From: Granulicella sp. L46
GTDB taxonomy: Bacteria; Acidobacteriota; Terriglobia; Terriglobales; Acidobacteriaceae
DNA: 64,000 nt
NCBI RefSeq assembly: GCF_009765785.1
Contig: NZ_LMUT01000003.1
Span: forward strand, 359,570 to 423,569
Direction: 5' to 3'
Translations under genes and position numbers: made by a program
Notes under the pieces: model-generated
What the model was told of the DNA's origin: nothing
What the model saw: the letters and a program-made list of their open reading frames with translations, nothing else
Database searches by the model: none
Part shown: piece by piece, positions 7,866 to 16,274 of the stretch
How positions within the stretch are numbered: position 1 is the stretch's first letter
How the letters are laid out: each line of letters opens with the position of its first letter

Positions 7866-10366
7866 ATTCCCACAACATCAAGGTGAGCGCAAAACGCACA
7901 AAAGAGCTGTCAGCGGCATTTTTGAATCATCTATCGCTGACAGTGGGCCGGGTGCTCGATAATTCCACGCCTCTTGAGCAGTATCGCGCGCTCTCGTACT
8001 TGGTTCGAGACCAAATCATGGGGCACTGGATTGAGACGGTCCAATCCTATCGACAGCGCGACGTGCGAGTGGTTGCGTATCTCTCGGCTGAATATCTGCT
8101 GGGCCCGCACCTCCTCAATGATTTGGAATGCCTGGGCTGTACCAGCCCCGTTGCCGAGGCGCTCCAGGGCCTCGGCATCAGTCTGACCGACTTGGCGGCA
8201 CACGAACCGGAGCCTGGCCTCGGTAATGGTGGCCTCGGACGCCTTGCCGCTTGCTTCATGGACTCGCTGTCGACACTTAATGTCCCCGCAATTGGCTATG
8301 GTTTGCGATATGAGTTCGGAATCTTCCGGCAGGAGATTCAAGACGGCTGGCAGATCGAGAAATCCGACAAATGGTTGCAATACGGCAATCCCTGGGAAAT
8401 TCCAATTTCCGACGCCTCTTTCGAGGTTAAGTTTGGTGGCCATACGGAGACCTGGCGGGACGAAACGGATGGCCTACACTGGCGCTGGGTACCCTCACAA
8501 ATTGTGAAAGGCATTCCCTATGACACTCCCATTCCTGGTTACAGGACGAGTACCGTAAATCGGCTACGTCTCTGGCGAGCCGAGGCGATCGAATCGTTTG
8601 ACCTGGCCGCGTTCAACAGTGGCGATTACATGGGGGCCGTGCAGGAGAAAATGCGCTCGGAGACGATCTCGAAGATCCTTTACCCGAGCGACGAAAAGGA
8701 ATCTGGGAAAGTGCTGCGGCTAGAGCAACAGTACTTCTTCACGTCATGCTCCTTGCAGGACATGATTCGCTTGCATCTGCTGCAGCACAAGACCCTCGAT
8801 GAGTTTGACCGCAAGTGGTCGATCCAGCTGAACGATACGCATCCGTCGATCGGCATCGCTGAACTGATGCGACTGCTTATGGATGAGCATGGCTTTAAAT
8901 GGGAACGGGCGTGGGACATCACGCAAAGCACTTTCGGCTATACGAACCATACGCTTCTGCCTGAGGCCTTGGAGCGATGGTCTCTTCCGCTCTTCCAGGC
9001 GCTGTTACCGCGGCACCTGGAGATCATCTTTGAGATCAACCGACGATTTCTTGACGATATGGGCTCGAAATATCCGGGCGATGATGCGCGGATGCGGCGG
9101 ATGTCGCTGATTGACGAAGAGGGAGGACGCTCGGTCCGCATGGCTCATCTGGCGGTTGTGGGCAGTAAAGCCGTCAATGGCGTAGCCGAACTGCATACCC
9201 AGCTATTGGAAGCGGAGACGCTGCGCGACTTCTACGAGGCGTTCCCCGAGCGGTTCAGCAACAAGACCAATGGCGTTACGCCACGCCGCTGGCTGATGCT
9301 GAGCAATCCCTCCCTGGCCGCACTGATCAACGAGGGCATTGGAACAGCGTGGCACACCGATCTGTACCAACTTCGCGATCTCGAAAGATATGCGGACGAC
9401 ACGGGCTTTCTGGAGCGGTGGCGGCAGGCGCAGGAATCGTCGAAGGCTTCTCTGGCGGAATACATCGACAAAACCATGGGCATCGGCATCGATCCAAAAT
9501 CGATGTTTGATGTTCAGGTGAAACGTATCCATGAGTACAAGCGGCAGCACCTGAACGCGTTGCACATTCTGGGGCTTTACTGTCAGCTCAAGAATGGAGT
9601 ACTTGGAGACATGCAGCCGCGGACTTTTCTTTTCGGCGGAAAGGCGGCGCCGTCGTACACGATGGCGAAATTGATGATCAAGTTGGTATGCAGCGTGGCC
9701 GATCTTGTGAATAGCGATCATGAAGTTCGCGACATCCTGAAGGTCGTGTTTCTGCCGAACTACAACGTATCGCTCGGGCAGCGCATCTATCCGGCAGCAG
9801 ACCTCTCGGAGCAAATTTCTACTGCCGGAAAGGAGGCCTCCGGAACTGGCTGCATGAAGATGCAGATGAACGGAGCCCTCACCATCGGGACATTGGACGG
9901 AGCGAACATCGAAATTCGGCAGGAAGTCGGCGAAGAGAACTTTTTTCTGTTTGGCTTAACGGCCCAGGAGATTGACCAGAAGCGGCACGAAGGATACCGG
10001 CCTGGGGACTACTACGAACGCGATCCTCTGCTCCATGAGGTCATCGATGGTCTCGCCGACGGAAGGTTCAGTCAGGGAGACCGTGAATTGTTCTTACCGC
10101 TCGTCCAGAATCTGATGAACCTCGATCCGTACATGCTCATGGCCGACTTCGCCTCTTACCGCAAGGCGCAGTCCGAAGCATCGATTTTCTATTCCGACGC
10201 AACTCGGTGGAGCCGCATGTCCCTTCTCAATTCGGCACGTTCCGGTAAGTTTTCGTCGGATCGAACGATCCGAGAGTATTGCGAGCAGATCTGGGATGTT
10301 CCTGTGGGTTCTCCACGTACTGTGACTTCCAAGAAGTCCCGCAAGAAGCCAGGAGTCACTAGATGA
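7862..10366 (+). CDS. glgP: Glycogen/starch phosphorylase
   Basis: About 834 residues, the family's usual size. It releases glucose-1-phosphate from alpha-1,4-glucans with a PLP cofactor in the cytoplasm. Visible landmarks are ECLGCTSPVAEALQ and PEPGLGNGGLGRLAACFMDS in the N-terminal half, and HEYKRQHLNALHIL, VFLPNYNVSLGQRIYPAAD and TIGTLDGANIEI in the C-terminal half. The PLP lysine is about K666 in GTGCMKMQMNG; most family members read GTGNMKF here, so the Asn-to-Cys and Phe-to-Met changes are noteworthy. The GTG at 7862 was chosen because it overlaps the sigma factor stop and begins the family N-terminus; the same frame is open to 7553. The overlap ties expression to the sigma gene. Confidence 0.95.
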   Translation: MNSHNIKVSAKRTKELSAAFLNHLSLTVGRVLDNSTPLEQYRALSYLVRDQIMGHWIETVQSYRQRDVRVVAYLSAEYLLGPHLLNDLECLGCTSPVAEALQGLGISLTDLAAHEPEPGLGNGGLGRLAACFMDSLSTLNVPAIGYGLRYEFGIFRQEIQDGWQIEKSDKWLQYGNPWEIPISDASFEVKFGGHTETWRDETDGLHWRWVPSQIVKGIPYDTPIPGYRTSTVNRLRLWRAEAIESFDLAAFNSGDYMGAVQEKMRSETISKILYPSDEKESGKVLRLEQQYFFTSCSLQDMIRLHLLQHKTLDEFDRKWSIQLNDTHPSIGIAELMRLLMDEHGFKWERAWDITQSTFGYTNHTLLPEALERWSLPLFQALLPRHLEIIFEINRRFLDDMGSKYPGDDARMRRMSLIDEEGGRSVRMAHLAVVGSKAVNGVAELHTQLLEAETLRDFYEAFPERFSNKTNGVTPRRWLMLSNPSLAALINEGIGTAWHTDLYQLRDLERYADDTGFLERWRQAQESSKASLAEYIDKTMGIGIDPKSMFDVQVKRIHEYKRQHLNALHILGLYCQLKNGVLGDMQPRTFLFGGKAAPSYTMAKLMIKLVCSVADLVNSDHEVRDILKVVFLPNYNVSLGQRIYPAADLSEQISTAGKEASGTGCMKMQMNGALTIGTLDGANIEIRQEVGEENFFLFGLTAQEIDQKRHEGYRPGDYYERDPLLHEVIDGLADGRFSQGDRELFLPLVQNLMNLDPYMLMADFASYRKAQSEASIFYSDATRWSRMSLLNSARSGKFSSDRTIREYCEQIWDVPVGSPRTVTSKKSRKKPGVTR

Positions 10367-10454
10367 CGGTCCAGCAACAGTATTCGTGGGCCCTGGGCGC
10401 CGTCGAATTGCGCAGGATAATGCGTGGCAAGCTAGCCTCGTATAAAAGGACACC

Positions 10455-11297
10455 ATGAGCCTTGTCGTCTTCACCAGCCTGCTGTTCATCACGTCGGTCA
10501 TCGCTGGGTTTCTGGGGTCTCTGACCGGGCTGGGCGGGGGCGTGGTGATTGTCCCGGTGCTTGCGCTGCTCTTCAAAGTGGACATTCGATATGCCATCGG
10601 TGCTTCGCTCGTCTCTGTGATTGCGACGTCCTCTGGTGCGGCGGTTGCCTACGTTCGGGAGGGCTTATCGAATATCAGGATAGGAATGTTCCTCGAAGTA
10701 GCGACTACTCTTGGGGCGCTGCTCGGCGCGTATCTTACGGCGAAGGTTTCAACTCATTGGATTGCCATGGTTTTCGGAGTTGTGCTGCTCTACTCTGCGG
10801 TGTCATCCTTCCGTCAGAAGTCAGACAACGTTAGCCCAGAGCCGAAGCAAGCGAATGCGCTCGCCGAAAGGCTAGAGTTGAAAGGCTCTTACCCCGGACC
10901 CAATGGCCCCGAGCCCTACATCGCGCAAAGAGTTCCACTGGGCTTTGGAATCATGTTCGGTGCCGGAACGCTATCAGGTCTATTGGGTATCGGCTCGGGT
11001 GCCGTAAAGGTGTTGGCGATGGATCAAGCGATGAAGCTGCCCTTCAAGGTATCCACCACCACCAGTAACTTTATGATCGGCGTCACGGCGGCTGCCAGCG
11101 CGGGCATCTACCTCTCGCGCGGTTATATCGATCCAACCATCGCCATGCCGGTGATGCTCGGCGTGCTTGCTGGGTCGCTCTTCGGCACACATATCCTGGT
11201 CAAGACCAGAGTCAAAACTCTCAAGAATGTATTTGCGTTGGTTATCGTCGCCCTTGGGGTGGAGATGATTTACAGCGGCATCGCGGGGAAGATCTAA
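10455..11297 (+). CDS. TauE/SafE (TSUP) family membrane transporter
   Basis: About 280 residues with multiple membrane segments. Two glycine-rich TSUP signatures are visible: GFLGSLTGLGGGVVIVPVLA near residue 18 and GTLSGLLGIGSGAVKVLAM near residue 175. This fits the inverted-repeat topology of the family, which exports or imports small organosulfur compounds or sulfite. AAAAGGA precedes the ATG. The next gene (DUF1634) starts immediately after the stop codon, a pairing commonly seen for this transporter type. The substrate cannot be told from sequence. Confidence 0.92.
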   Translation: MSLVVFTSLLFITSVIAGFLGSLTGLGGGVVIVPVLALLFKVDIRYAIGASLVSVIATSSGAAVAYVREGLSNIRIGMFLEVATTLGALLGAYLTAKVSTHWIAMVFGVVLLYSAVSSFRQKSDNVSPEPKQANALAERLELKGSYPGPNGPEPYIAQRVPLGFGIMFGAGTLSGLLGIGSGAVKVLAMDQAMKLPFKVSTTTSNFMIGVTAAASAGIYLSRGYIDPTIAMPVMLGVLAGSLFGTHILVKTRVKTLKNVFALVIVALGVEMIYSGIAGKI

Positions 11298-11675
11298 ATG
11301 AGCAAGCCCACCGATCAGGATGTAGACATCTCCGTTGCCGCGATGCTTCGCATCGGCATAACCCTGGCTGCGACCGTTGTGTTTGCAGGCGGCGTGCTGT
11401 ATCTCCGTCACCCGTGGGCGACGACTCCCAATTACTCGCACTTCCAAGGGGCCGGACGCTCGCTCAGCACCGTCTCAGGAATAGGGGGCGGTCTCATTCA
11501 TTTCCATCCACAGAGCGTTATTCAGTTTGGCCTGTTGCTGCTGATTGCGACGCCTGTTGCGCGTGTTGTGCTGTGCATCATCGGGTTTGCCAGGCAGAAA
11601 GATCGCTTGTACGTTCTCGTGAGCTCGGTCGTTCTGCTCGTGCTGATCTATAGCTTGAGCAAGGGTGCTCGATAG
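11298..11675 (+). CDS. DUF1634 membrane protein
   Basis: About 125 residues with three membrane segments (IGITLAATVVFAGGVLYL, IQFGLLLLIATPVARVVLCI, LYVLVSSVVLLVLIYSL). The motif GLLLLIATPVARV is typical of DUF1634 proteins, which are regularly encoded next to TauE/SafE transporters and may assist them. The ATG follows the transporter stop with no gap, so the two form an operon. Confidence 0.88.
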   Translation: MSKPTDQDVDISVAAMLRIGITLAATVVFAGGVLYLRHPWATTPNYSHFQGAGRSLSTVSGIGGGLIHFHPQSVIQFGLLLLIATPVARVVLCIIGFARQKDRLYVLVSSVVLLVLIYSLSKGAR

Positions 11676-12061
11676 AGCACGCTTACAACGCAGTCCAGTA
11701 GTGGCAGCCGTGGAGACCGCCTCTGACGATAATCATGCTCCTCGATAGGATTGAGTCCTTCTAAGTCGGGCAGTGTCCACGAATCTCATTGAGGAGGGAC
11801 CAGATAATCGGACACTGCAGCGTTTCTCGGGACTGACCTACAAGCCAAGTGAGCTGGCTTGTAGATTAGTCCTCGATAAGGTTTGGAAGGGCTAGCCACC
11901 CGCCAAGGGTGAAATCCTAATTCTAGATTATCTGATTTCGACGGGCGTACTCGTCTCTGTCGCAGAAGCAACCACTGTGTTCTGATGATTTGTATCTCCT
12001 GTGGTTTCCTTTGCGATATCGCAACTCCCATGTTGAGTATTTTCAGGAGGAGCACTTCGCT
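11676..12061. other. Intergenic region with a dyad and one small ORF
   Basis: A 9-bp inverted repeat GCAGTGTCC (11770-11778) and GGACACTGC (11810-11818) is present. A GTG-started ORF of 40 codons spans 11773-11895 (STNLIEEGPDNRTLQRFSGL, then TYKPSELACRLVLDKVWKG) and has no recognised homologue. The region precedes the RiPP-like operon and should contain its promoter. The following gene could also start at a TTG at 11990. Confidence 0.4.
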
Positions 12062-13621
12062 GTGTATCAATACGTTCCGCGCCCACAGATTATCGAAGTG
12101 CTCACGCACCTCAGAGACCTGTTTCGACAGATCGAGCTCACCAATGAGCGCGAGCAATTAGCCGCGCAACGGCGCGATATCGTCGCAAAATATCTCATCT
12201 CCAATCTGCGCCGAACGAGTGACCACCCAACACTCCATGCGGTGATGGAAATTGCGGAGACTTTCCTGCTGACCATCGGAGGGGCGCACGGGCTGTTCGG
12301 GTATGATCTGGACGCCATTCGCCAATATGACCTGCAATGGAACGCTGGCCGCACCCACGTCATTGAGGCTTACACTTTCGAGCGGGACCGGTTAGTAGAC
12401 CTTCCTTTGGAACTGGCTCCGGCACCTGCATTCGAATCCGATGCGATGCTAGGTGACTTGGTACGGCTGTGGGAGCCTCCGCTTCCGATTCGGGGTTTGG
12501 ACGCAAGGAGATGGCGTCGGCCAGGAATGTTTTATGTCCATGTCGGAATGGAGGATAGTCAAGGCACAAGCCTGCCACCGGGGTCGATGGCGCTCGTCGA
12601 GCCTATCGACCACGCCGAAGCCCAGCGTCCCAATCCGCGCTTGATTTATCTGCTCCAGTTCGGGAACGGGTATCGCTGTAGTCGATGTGTTGTGACTCGC
12701 GGAAAGCTACAGTTGCTCGCGACGACGCGAATCTACGCCAGGGCGCAGGAGTTCGCCTACCCGGGCGAAGTGCGGGTGGCAGGACGAATTCGCATGTTTG
12801 CCCATGCTCTCCCGCAGCCAGAGCACAAGATACAGGGTTCATTACCGCTACGCCGTTTCGGCGCCGCCCTCATCCTGCCTTGGGAACACAGGACGAGGGA
12901 CCACTTGTTGATGACCAAGTACCGGCGCTTTCAGCGATCCAAGGAGGAAGAAGCGGCGATTCGAGAATTGTTGGAAAACCTGCTTCAATCCCCGTTGAGC
13001 GGAAGAACGGAACGGCGATATCGCAGTCCCGGCTCGTCGGAGCCGCATGTCAGTGCCTTGATCCAGCTCACGCTTGCTCATTTCGCGCGCTACTCCGACT
13101 CGCTCCGGGGTAGTGGTCCTCCGATCAGCGATCGTGGGCACTATTCGCTCGAAACGATGCTCAATGCGCGCCGCTTCTCCGAGCTATCGGCGCACGCAGA
13201 TCAGGCACCTCTGCCGAAGCCGAGCCCGGTCTGGAAGGCGATGGGCCCGGAGTTTGTGGATTGGGCGCCTCTTTTGTCGCTGAAGTTTCCGACGCTGCAC
13301 TTACGCAATTCCCCGGTGGTACGACTGGCGCACCCCTGTGACCTCCAGGGCGTCGAACCTACGATAGCTGCCGGGTCATGGATGCTGCTGGAACCCATTG
13401 TTGCTCCTCCTGAGATAGAGAACGAGCGGAACAAGAGAGGATGGTCCCGACCGTTCTACGTGCTTCGCCGAGGTATGAACATCCTTAGTGGCTATCTTGA
13501 GCAAGAAGGAGCCGGATACGTTCTACTATCCAGCACACAGGGGCTTCCGACAAAAGTGGCGTTCGGTGCGGACGAGGTTGCGGCGTTGAACCGGGTTACG
13601 GGAGTAGCCGTGCCTGTCTAG
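12062..13621 (+). CDS. Protein with two S24/LexA-like domains, probably non-catalytic
   Basis: About 519 residues from the GTG at 12062, chosen because AGGAGG (12045-12050) precedes it at 11 nt; a TTG at 11990 gives a longer form. Residues about 1-100 are alpha-helical (LRDLFRQIELTNEREQLAAQ). A first S24/LexA-like segment has GTSLPPGSMALVEP, IYLLQFGNGYRCSRCVVTRG and EVRVAGRIRMFA. A second one near the C-terminus has GVEPTIAAGSWMLLEPI and FYVLRRGMNILSGYLEQEG. The Lys of the Ser-Lys dyad is not evident in either, so a sensor or binding role is more likely than proteolysis. Similar proteins occur in acidobacterial accessory clusters. Here it heads an operon with PqqD, APH-like and B2-like genes. 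Confidence 0.6.
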   Translation: MYQYVPRPQIIEVLTHLRDLFRQIELTNEREQLAAQRRDIVAKYLISNLRRTSDHPTLHAVMEIAETFLLTIGGAHGLFGYDLDAIRQYDLQWNAGRTHVIEAYTFERDRLVDLPLELAPAPAFESDAMLGDLVRLWEPPLPIRGLDARRWRRPGMFYVHVGMEDSQGTSLPPGSMALVEPIDHAEAQRPNPRLIYLLQFGNGYRCSRCVVTRGKLQLLATTRIYARAQEFAYPGEVRVAGRIRMFAHALPQPEHKIQGSLPLRRFGAALILPWEHRTRDHLLMTKYRRFQRSKEEEAAIRELLENLLQSPLSGRTERRYRSPGSSEPHVSALIQLTLAHFARYSDSLRGSGPPISDRGHYSLETMLNARRFSELSAHADQAPLPKPSPVWKAMGPEFVDWAPLLSLKFPTLHLRNSPVVRLAHPCDLQGVEPTIAAGSWMLLEPIVAPPEIENERNKRGWSRPFYVLRRGMNILSGYLEQEGAGYVLLSSTQGLPTKVAFGADEVAALNRVTGVAVPV

Positions 13622-13750
13622 GTCTCGTGACCATGGCGGAGTAAGTTTGGCCAAACGTACAGGTTCTTTCTCGCTCCTCACAAGTTCCGGAGTACGCTCT
13701 GTTCACTGCCCCGCTGTCTTCGGATGCGATGGCGTGGCGAAAGGGCGCTC

Positions 13751-14005
13751 ATGGTGAACGAACGGACTCCGCTTCGAACTGTAATCAACGAGGATGGCGC
13801 AGCCGTTCTGGACATGCCGTCGGGCACGATCACGACCCTGAATCCCACGGGCGCTTATATCTGGCAGGCGTTGCAGCGCGGGGAGACGGCCGAGACGATT
13901 GCGGCGAATCTTGCCCGCGAGACCAACGAAATCCTTGAGGTGGTGGAGCGCGGCGTGGCCGCCTTTCTAGCCGAATTGAAAGAGCATCGTCTGTTGGCTC
14001 ATTGA
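13751..14005 (+). CDS. PqqD-family peptide-recognition protein (RiPP B1-like)
   Basis: About 84 residues from the ATG at 13751 (ORF open from 13724). The PqqD/RRE fold is seen as AAVLDMPSGTITTLNPTGAY and IWQALQRGETAETIAANLAR, with a helical end FLAELKEHRLL. Proteins of this family bind leader peptides of ribosomally made natural products; in lasso peptide clusters the stand-alone form is B1. A truncated B2-type protease gene lies downstream in the same operon, which supports a RiPP role. No precursor peptide was confidently found. Confidence 0.85.
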   Translation: MVNERTPLRTVINEDGAAVLDMPSGTITTLNPTGAYIWQALQRGETAETIAANLARETNEILEVVERGVAAFLAELKEHRLLAH

Positions 14006-14023
14006 AGTTGCAGAGGGGACGAC

Positions 14024-15415
14024 ATGGCTATACACGCTCCGGCTTTCGAATGTACCGAGTACCGCGTCGTTCTGATCCATCCGGCCTCCCGTATGTTGCT
14101 GGCCGTCGATGGTGCAGGCAAGCATCGGCTCCCGCGTATCAACGTCCCAGCAAACACCCGCGTGGTTCCGAATTTGCATCGGGCGATGGTGACTGGATGG
14201 GGTATCCATGGACTGGTGCTTGATTTTCTCTCGCTGGAGGAAGGAACTTCGCCGTGTGCCGTCGTGGAGTTGATCTCCGAGGATGCACCCAGCGCATTCC
14301 GCGCAGCGTCTGTCGAACAGATTTCGGAAAGCGACCTTTCAGAGCACGAACGCGGCCTGCTGTATGCCCTACTACGGGGAGAGACGGAAAGCCCATTTTC
14401 TCGCTTGGGCTGGATTGCTGAGGCGATCCATTGGGTCGAGCAAGCGACAGGCGCAACGATCACGTCCAGGCTGGACATCGAGCAGTTCAATGCCGGAGGA
14501 GCGTTCGCGCTGCTACGTTTCCCGATGCGGAATGGACGGAGCTACTGGCTGAAGGCAACGGGATGGCCCAACGCACATGAACTACCTGTCACGCTTGTTC
14601 TATCGAAATTTTGTCCTGGCCATCTTCCGGAAATCCTCGATGTAAGACCGGAGTGGAATGCGTGGATCACGCCGGACAAGAGGACCGGCGATCCAATGCT
14701 TCCGGTGGACCCTACTGAGCGCCTCGCACTCCTCGAATGCGCTGTGACGGCGATGGCGGAGCTTCAGCTTCGAACAATTGGGTGCGATACAGAACTACTT
14801 GCTGCGGGCGGGTTCGATCAACGCGTGGGTGTCCTGCGTGCGGACTCGGAGTTGCTGTTCGAGAGAATCCGTGAGGCCATGAGCCTGCAAACGTCCACCA
14901 AGGCACCTCGTATTGAGGGGGAGCGACTGAGGCGGCTTCACCGGACCTTCGACGCGACGTGCGATTTCGTCGAAGAGATGGCGATTCCGGTAACGGTGCT
15001 GCATGGAGACATGAATGCGGGCAACGTGCTGTATGACGATGGCCATTGCCAGTTCATTGACTGGTGCGAAGCATACATCGGATACCCGTTGGTGACGCTG
15101 CAACACCTTCTCCTGCTGAATCAACCTGCGGATGTCGAGCTCAAGACCAGCTGGGATCGAACCTTGATCGACCGCTATCGCGCCGTCATGAGCGAGGTCT
15201 GCGGTCAGGATGCAATGGACCAAGGGATTGCCTGTATGCCAATCATTGCCGCCGCATCCGCTATGTATGGACGGGGTGATTGGCTGCGGTCCTCAATAGC
15301 AATCAACCCCCACCGACAGGGGTATGTCCGCACACTCGCAAGACATATGGACCAGGCTGCGCGGGATACGGCATTGCTGAACGTCGTTCTGGAATCCCGG
15401 GCGTATGGCCGATAA
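14024..15415 (+). CDS. APH-like phosphotransferase
   Basis: About 463 residues. The kinase C-lobe shows a Brenner motif VLHGDMNAGNVLYDDG near residue 327 and the metal-binding Asp in QFIDWCEAYIGYP near 346. The N-terminal 130 residues (YRVVLIHPASRMLLAVDGAG) form an extra domain seen before APH domains in RiPP-like clusters; it has no clear assignment. GAGGGG precedes the ATG. It follows the PqqD gene by 18 bp. It may phosphorylate a peptide or small molecule in this pathway; true aminoglycoside resistance is not indicated. Confidence 0.75.
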   Translation: MAIHAPAFECTEYRVVLIHPASRMLLAVDGAGKHRLPRINVPANTRVVPNLHRAMVTGWGIHGLVLDFLSLEEGTSPCAVVELISEDAPSAFRAASVEQISESDLSEHERGLLYALLRGETESPFSRLGWIAEAIHWVEQATGATITSRLDIEQFNAGGAFALLRFPMRNGRSYWLKATGWPNAHELPVTLVLSKFCPGHLPEILDVRPEWNAWITPDKRTGDPMLPVDPTERLALLECAVTAMAELQLRTIGCDTELLAAGGFDQRVGVLRADSELLFERIREAMSLQTSTKAPRIEGERLRRLHRTFDATCDFVEEMAIPVTVLHGDMNAGNVLYDDGHCQFIDWCEAYIGYPLVTLQHLLLLNQPADVELKTSWDRTLIDRYRAVMSEVCGQDAMDQGIACMPIIAAASAMYGRGDWLRSSIAINPHRQGYVRTLARHMDQAARDTALLNVVLESRAYGR

Positions 15416-15437
15416 GGGCGAAGGAAGGTGAACCAAG

Positions 15438-15827
15438 ATGAGACTGATTCTCGAAAGCTGGGCTTACTTACTTTACTGCGGATGTCTGATGCGCTTCTGC
15501 GGCTTTGAAAAGGTTCACACCGCAGTTCGCAGACGGCCGACTGCGAACAATCCGCCTCATGTCAGCGATACAGCACTCTGCCATGCGATGGATCTCGCCT
15601 GCGTCTTCTGGTTGAAACGGGTGTTGTGCCTGCAGCGCTCGGCGGCCACAACGATTCTGCTCCGCCGTCATGGCTGGAGTGCCGAAATGGTGATCGGAGC
15701 GCAACTGCTCCCGTTCCAATCTCCCCGCTTGGTCATGTCGATGCATCTCCTACATCGACTGTCCGGTCAGGGAGCCAATCCAACCGGCTCCCCAACCGAG
15801 CACTCCGGCACCGAACAGCGCGCCTAA
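15438..15827 (+). pseudogene. Truncated lasso-peptide-type B2 protease (transglutaminase-like)
   Basis: The first 95 residues match the B2 pattern: a helical start, then the catalytic Cys region VLCLQRSAATTILLRRHGWS and AEMVIGAQLLPFQS. At this point family members continue with the HAWVE motif carrying the catalytic His, which is absent. The frame instead runs into sequence that is the end of the oppositely oriented TrbC/VirB2 gene (15750-16133). The break lies between 15721 and 15750. AAGGAAGG precedes the ATG, so the gene start is intact. The product, if made, would be inactive. Confidence 0.75.
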
Positions 15828-16133
15828 GAGCCCTGGGATTGCGTCCTGGAATCTGCCACTCATCATGCGGATTCCAGCGAAGATGAGTCCGCAGAAGCAG
15901 ATGACCGCACCCGCATAGATTGCGAAGGTTTGCACTGTTTGCATGAAGGTTTGAGCGCCGCTGAAGCTGATCGTTCCCTGTGCGTGTGCGACGCCCGCGA
16001 AGGTGAGCGCGACCAGGGTCGGCCACATCACACGCACTGCACGGAGTAGATTTTGTTTCGAGAAGAGTTGTGCCAATCGCTTGGCAAGGTGGGCTGTGCT
16101 GCTTGGGATAACCACACGGTATCTACGGGACAT
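15750..16133 (-). CDS. TrbC/VirB2-type conjugative pilin
   Basis: About 127 residues. A long signal sequence ends in VALTFAGVAHAQ. Two membrane segments follow (FAIYAGAVICFCGLIFAGIR and LLGALFGAGVLGWGAGWIGS), which is the layout of type IV secretion pilins. GGAGGT precedes the ATG at 16133; an ATG at 16145 is less well placed. Downstream genes of a conjugation operon (TrbD and on) are missing because the sequence switches to the truncated B2 gene just past the stop. It is probably an orphan remnant of an integrative conjugative element. Confidence 0.8.
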   Translation of the reverse strand: MSRRYRVVIPSSTAHLAKRLAQLFSKQNLLRAVRVMWPTLVALTFAGVAHAQGTISFSGAQTFMQTVQTFAIYAGAVICFCGLIFAGIRMMSGRFQDAIPGLLGALFGAGVLGWGAGWIGSLTGQSM

Positions 16134-16203
16134 CGGCACCTCCATCGACTGGTCTCAGTCGGGAATATGCCGTGATGATTGGGCCAGCGCTATGCTCGCG
16201 TCC

Positions 16204-16247
16204 AATACGTATTATTTATCGGGTGATAGCTCCGAAGTATCACCTCG
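16204..16247 (+). repeat. 44-bp inverted repeat with internal dyad, left copy
   Basis: It aligns without gaps with the reverse complement of 17460-17503. It contains the dyad GGTGATA-N9-TATCACC (16222-16244) preceded by ATTTATCG. It lies about 70 bp upstream of the pilin start and just past the end of the LysR gene. It could be an operator or the end of a mobile cassette. Confidence 0.75.
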
Positions 16248-16274
16248 TTCTATCTCGCACCAATGCTTCAACTT

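Noticed and set aside
14024-15415. Aminoglycoside resistance gene
   Set aside because: Only the general APH kinase motif is present. The extra N-terminal domain and the RiPP-like neighbours point to another substrate.
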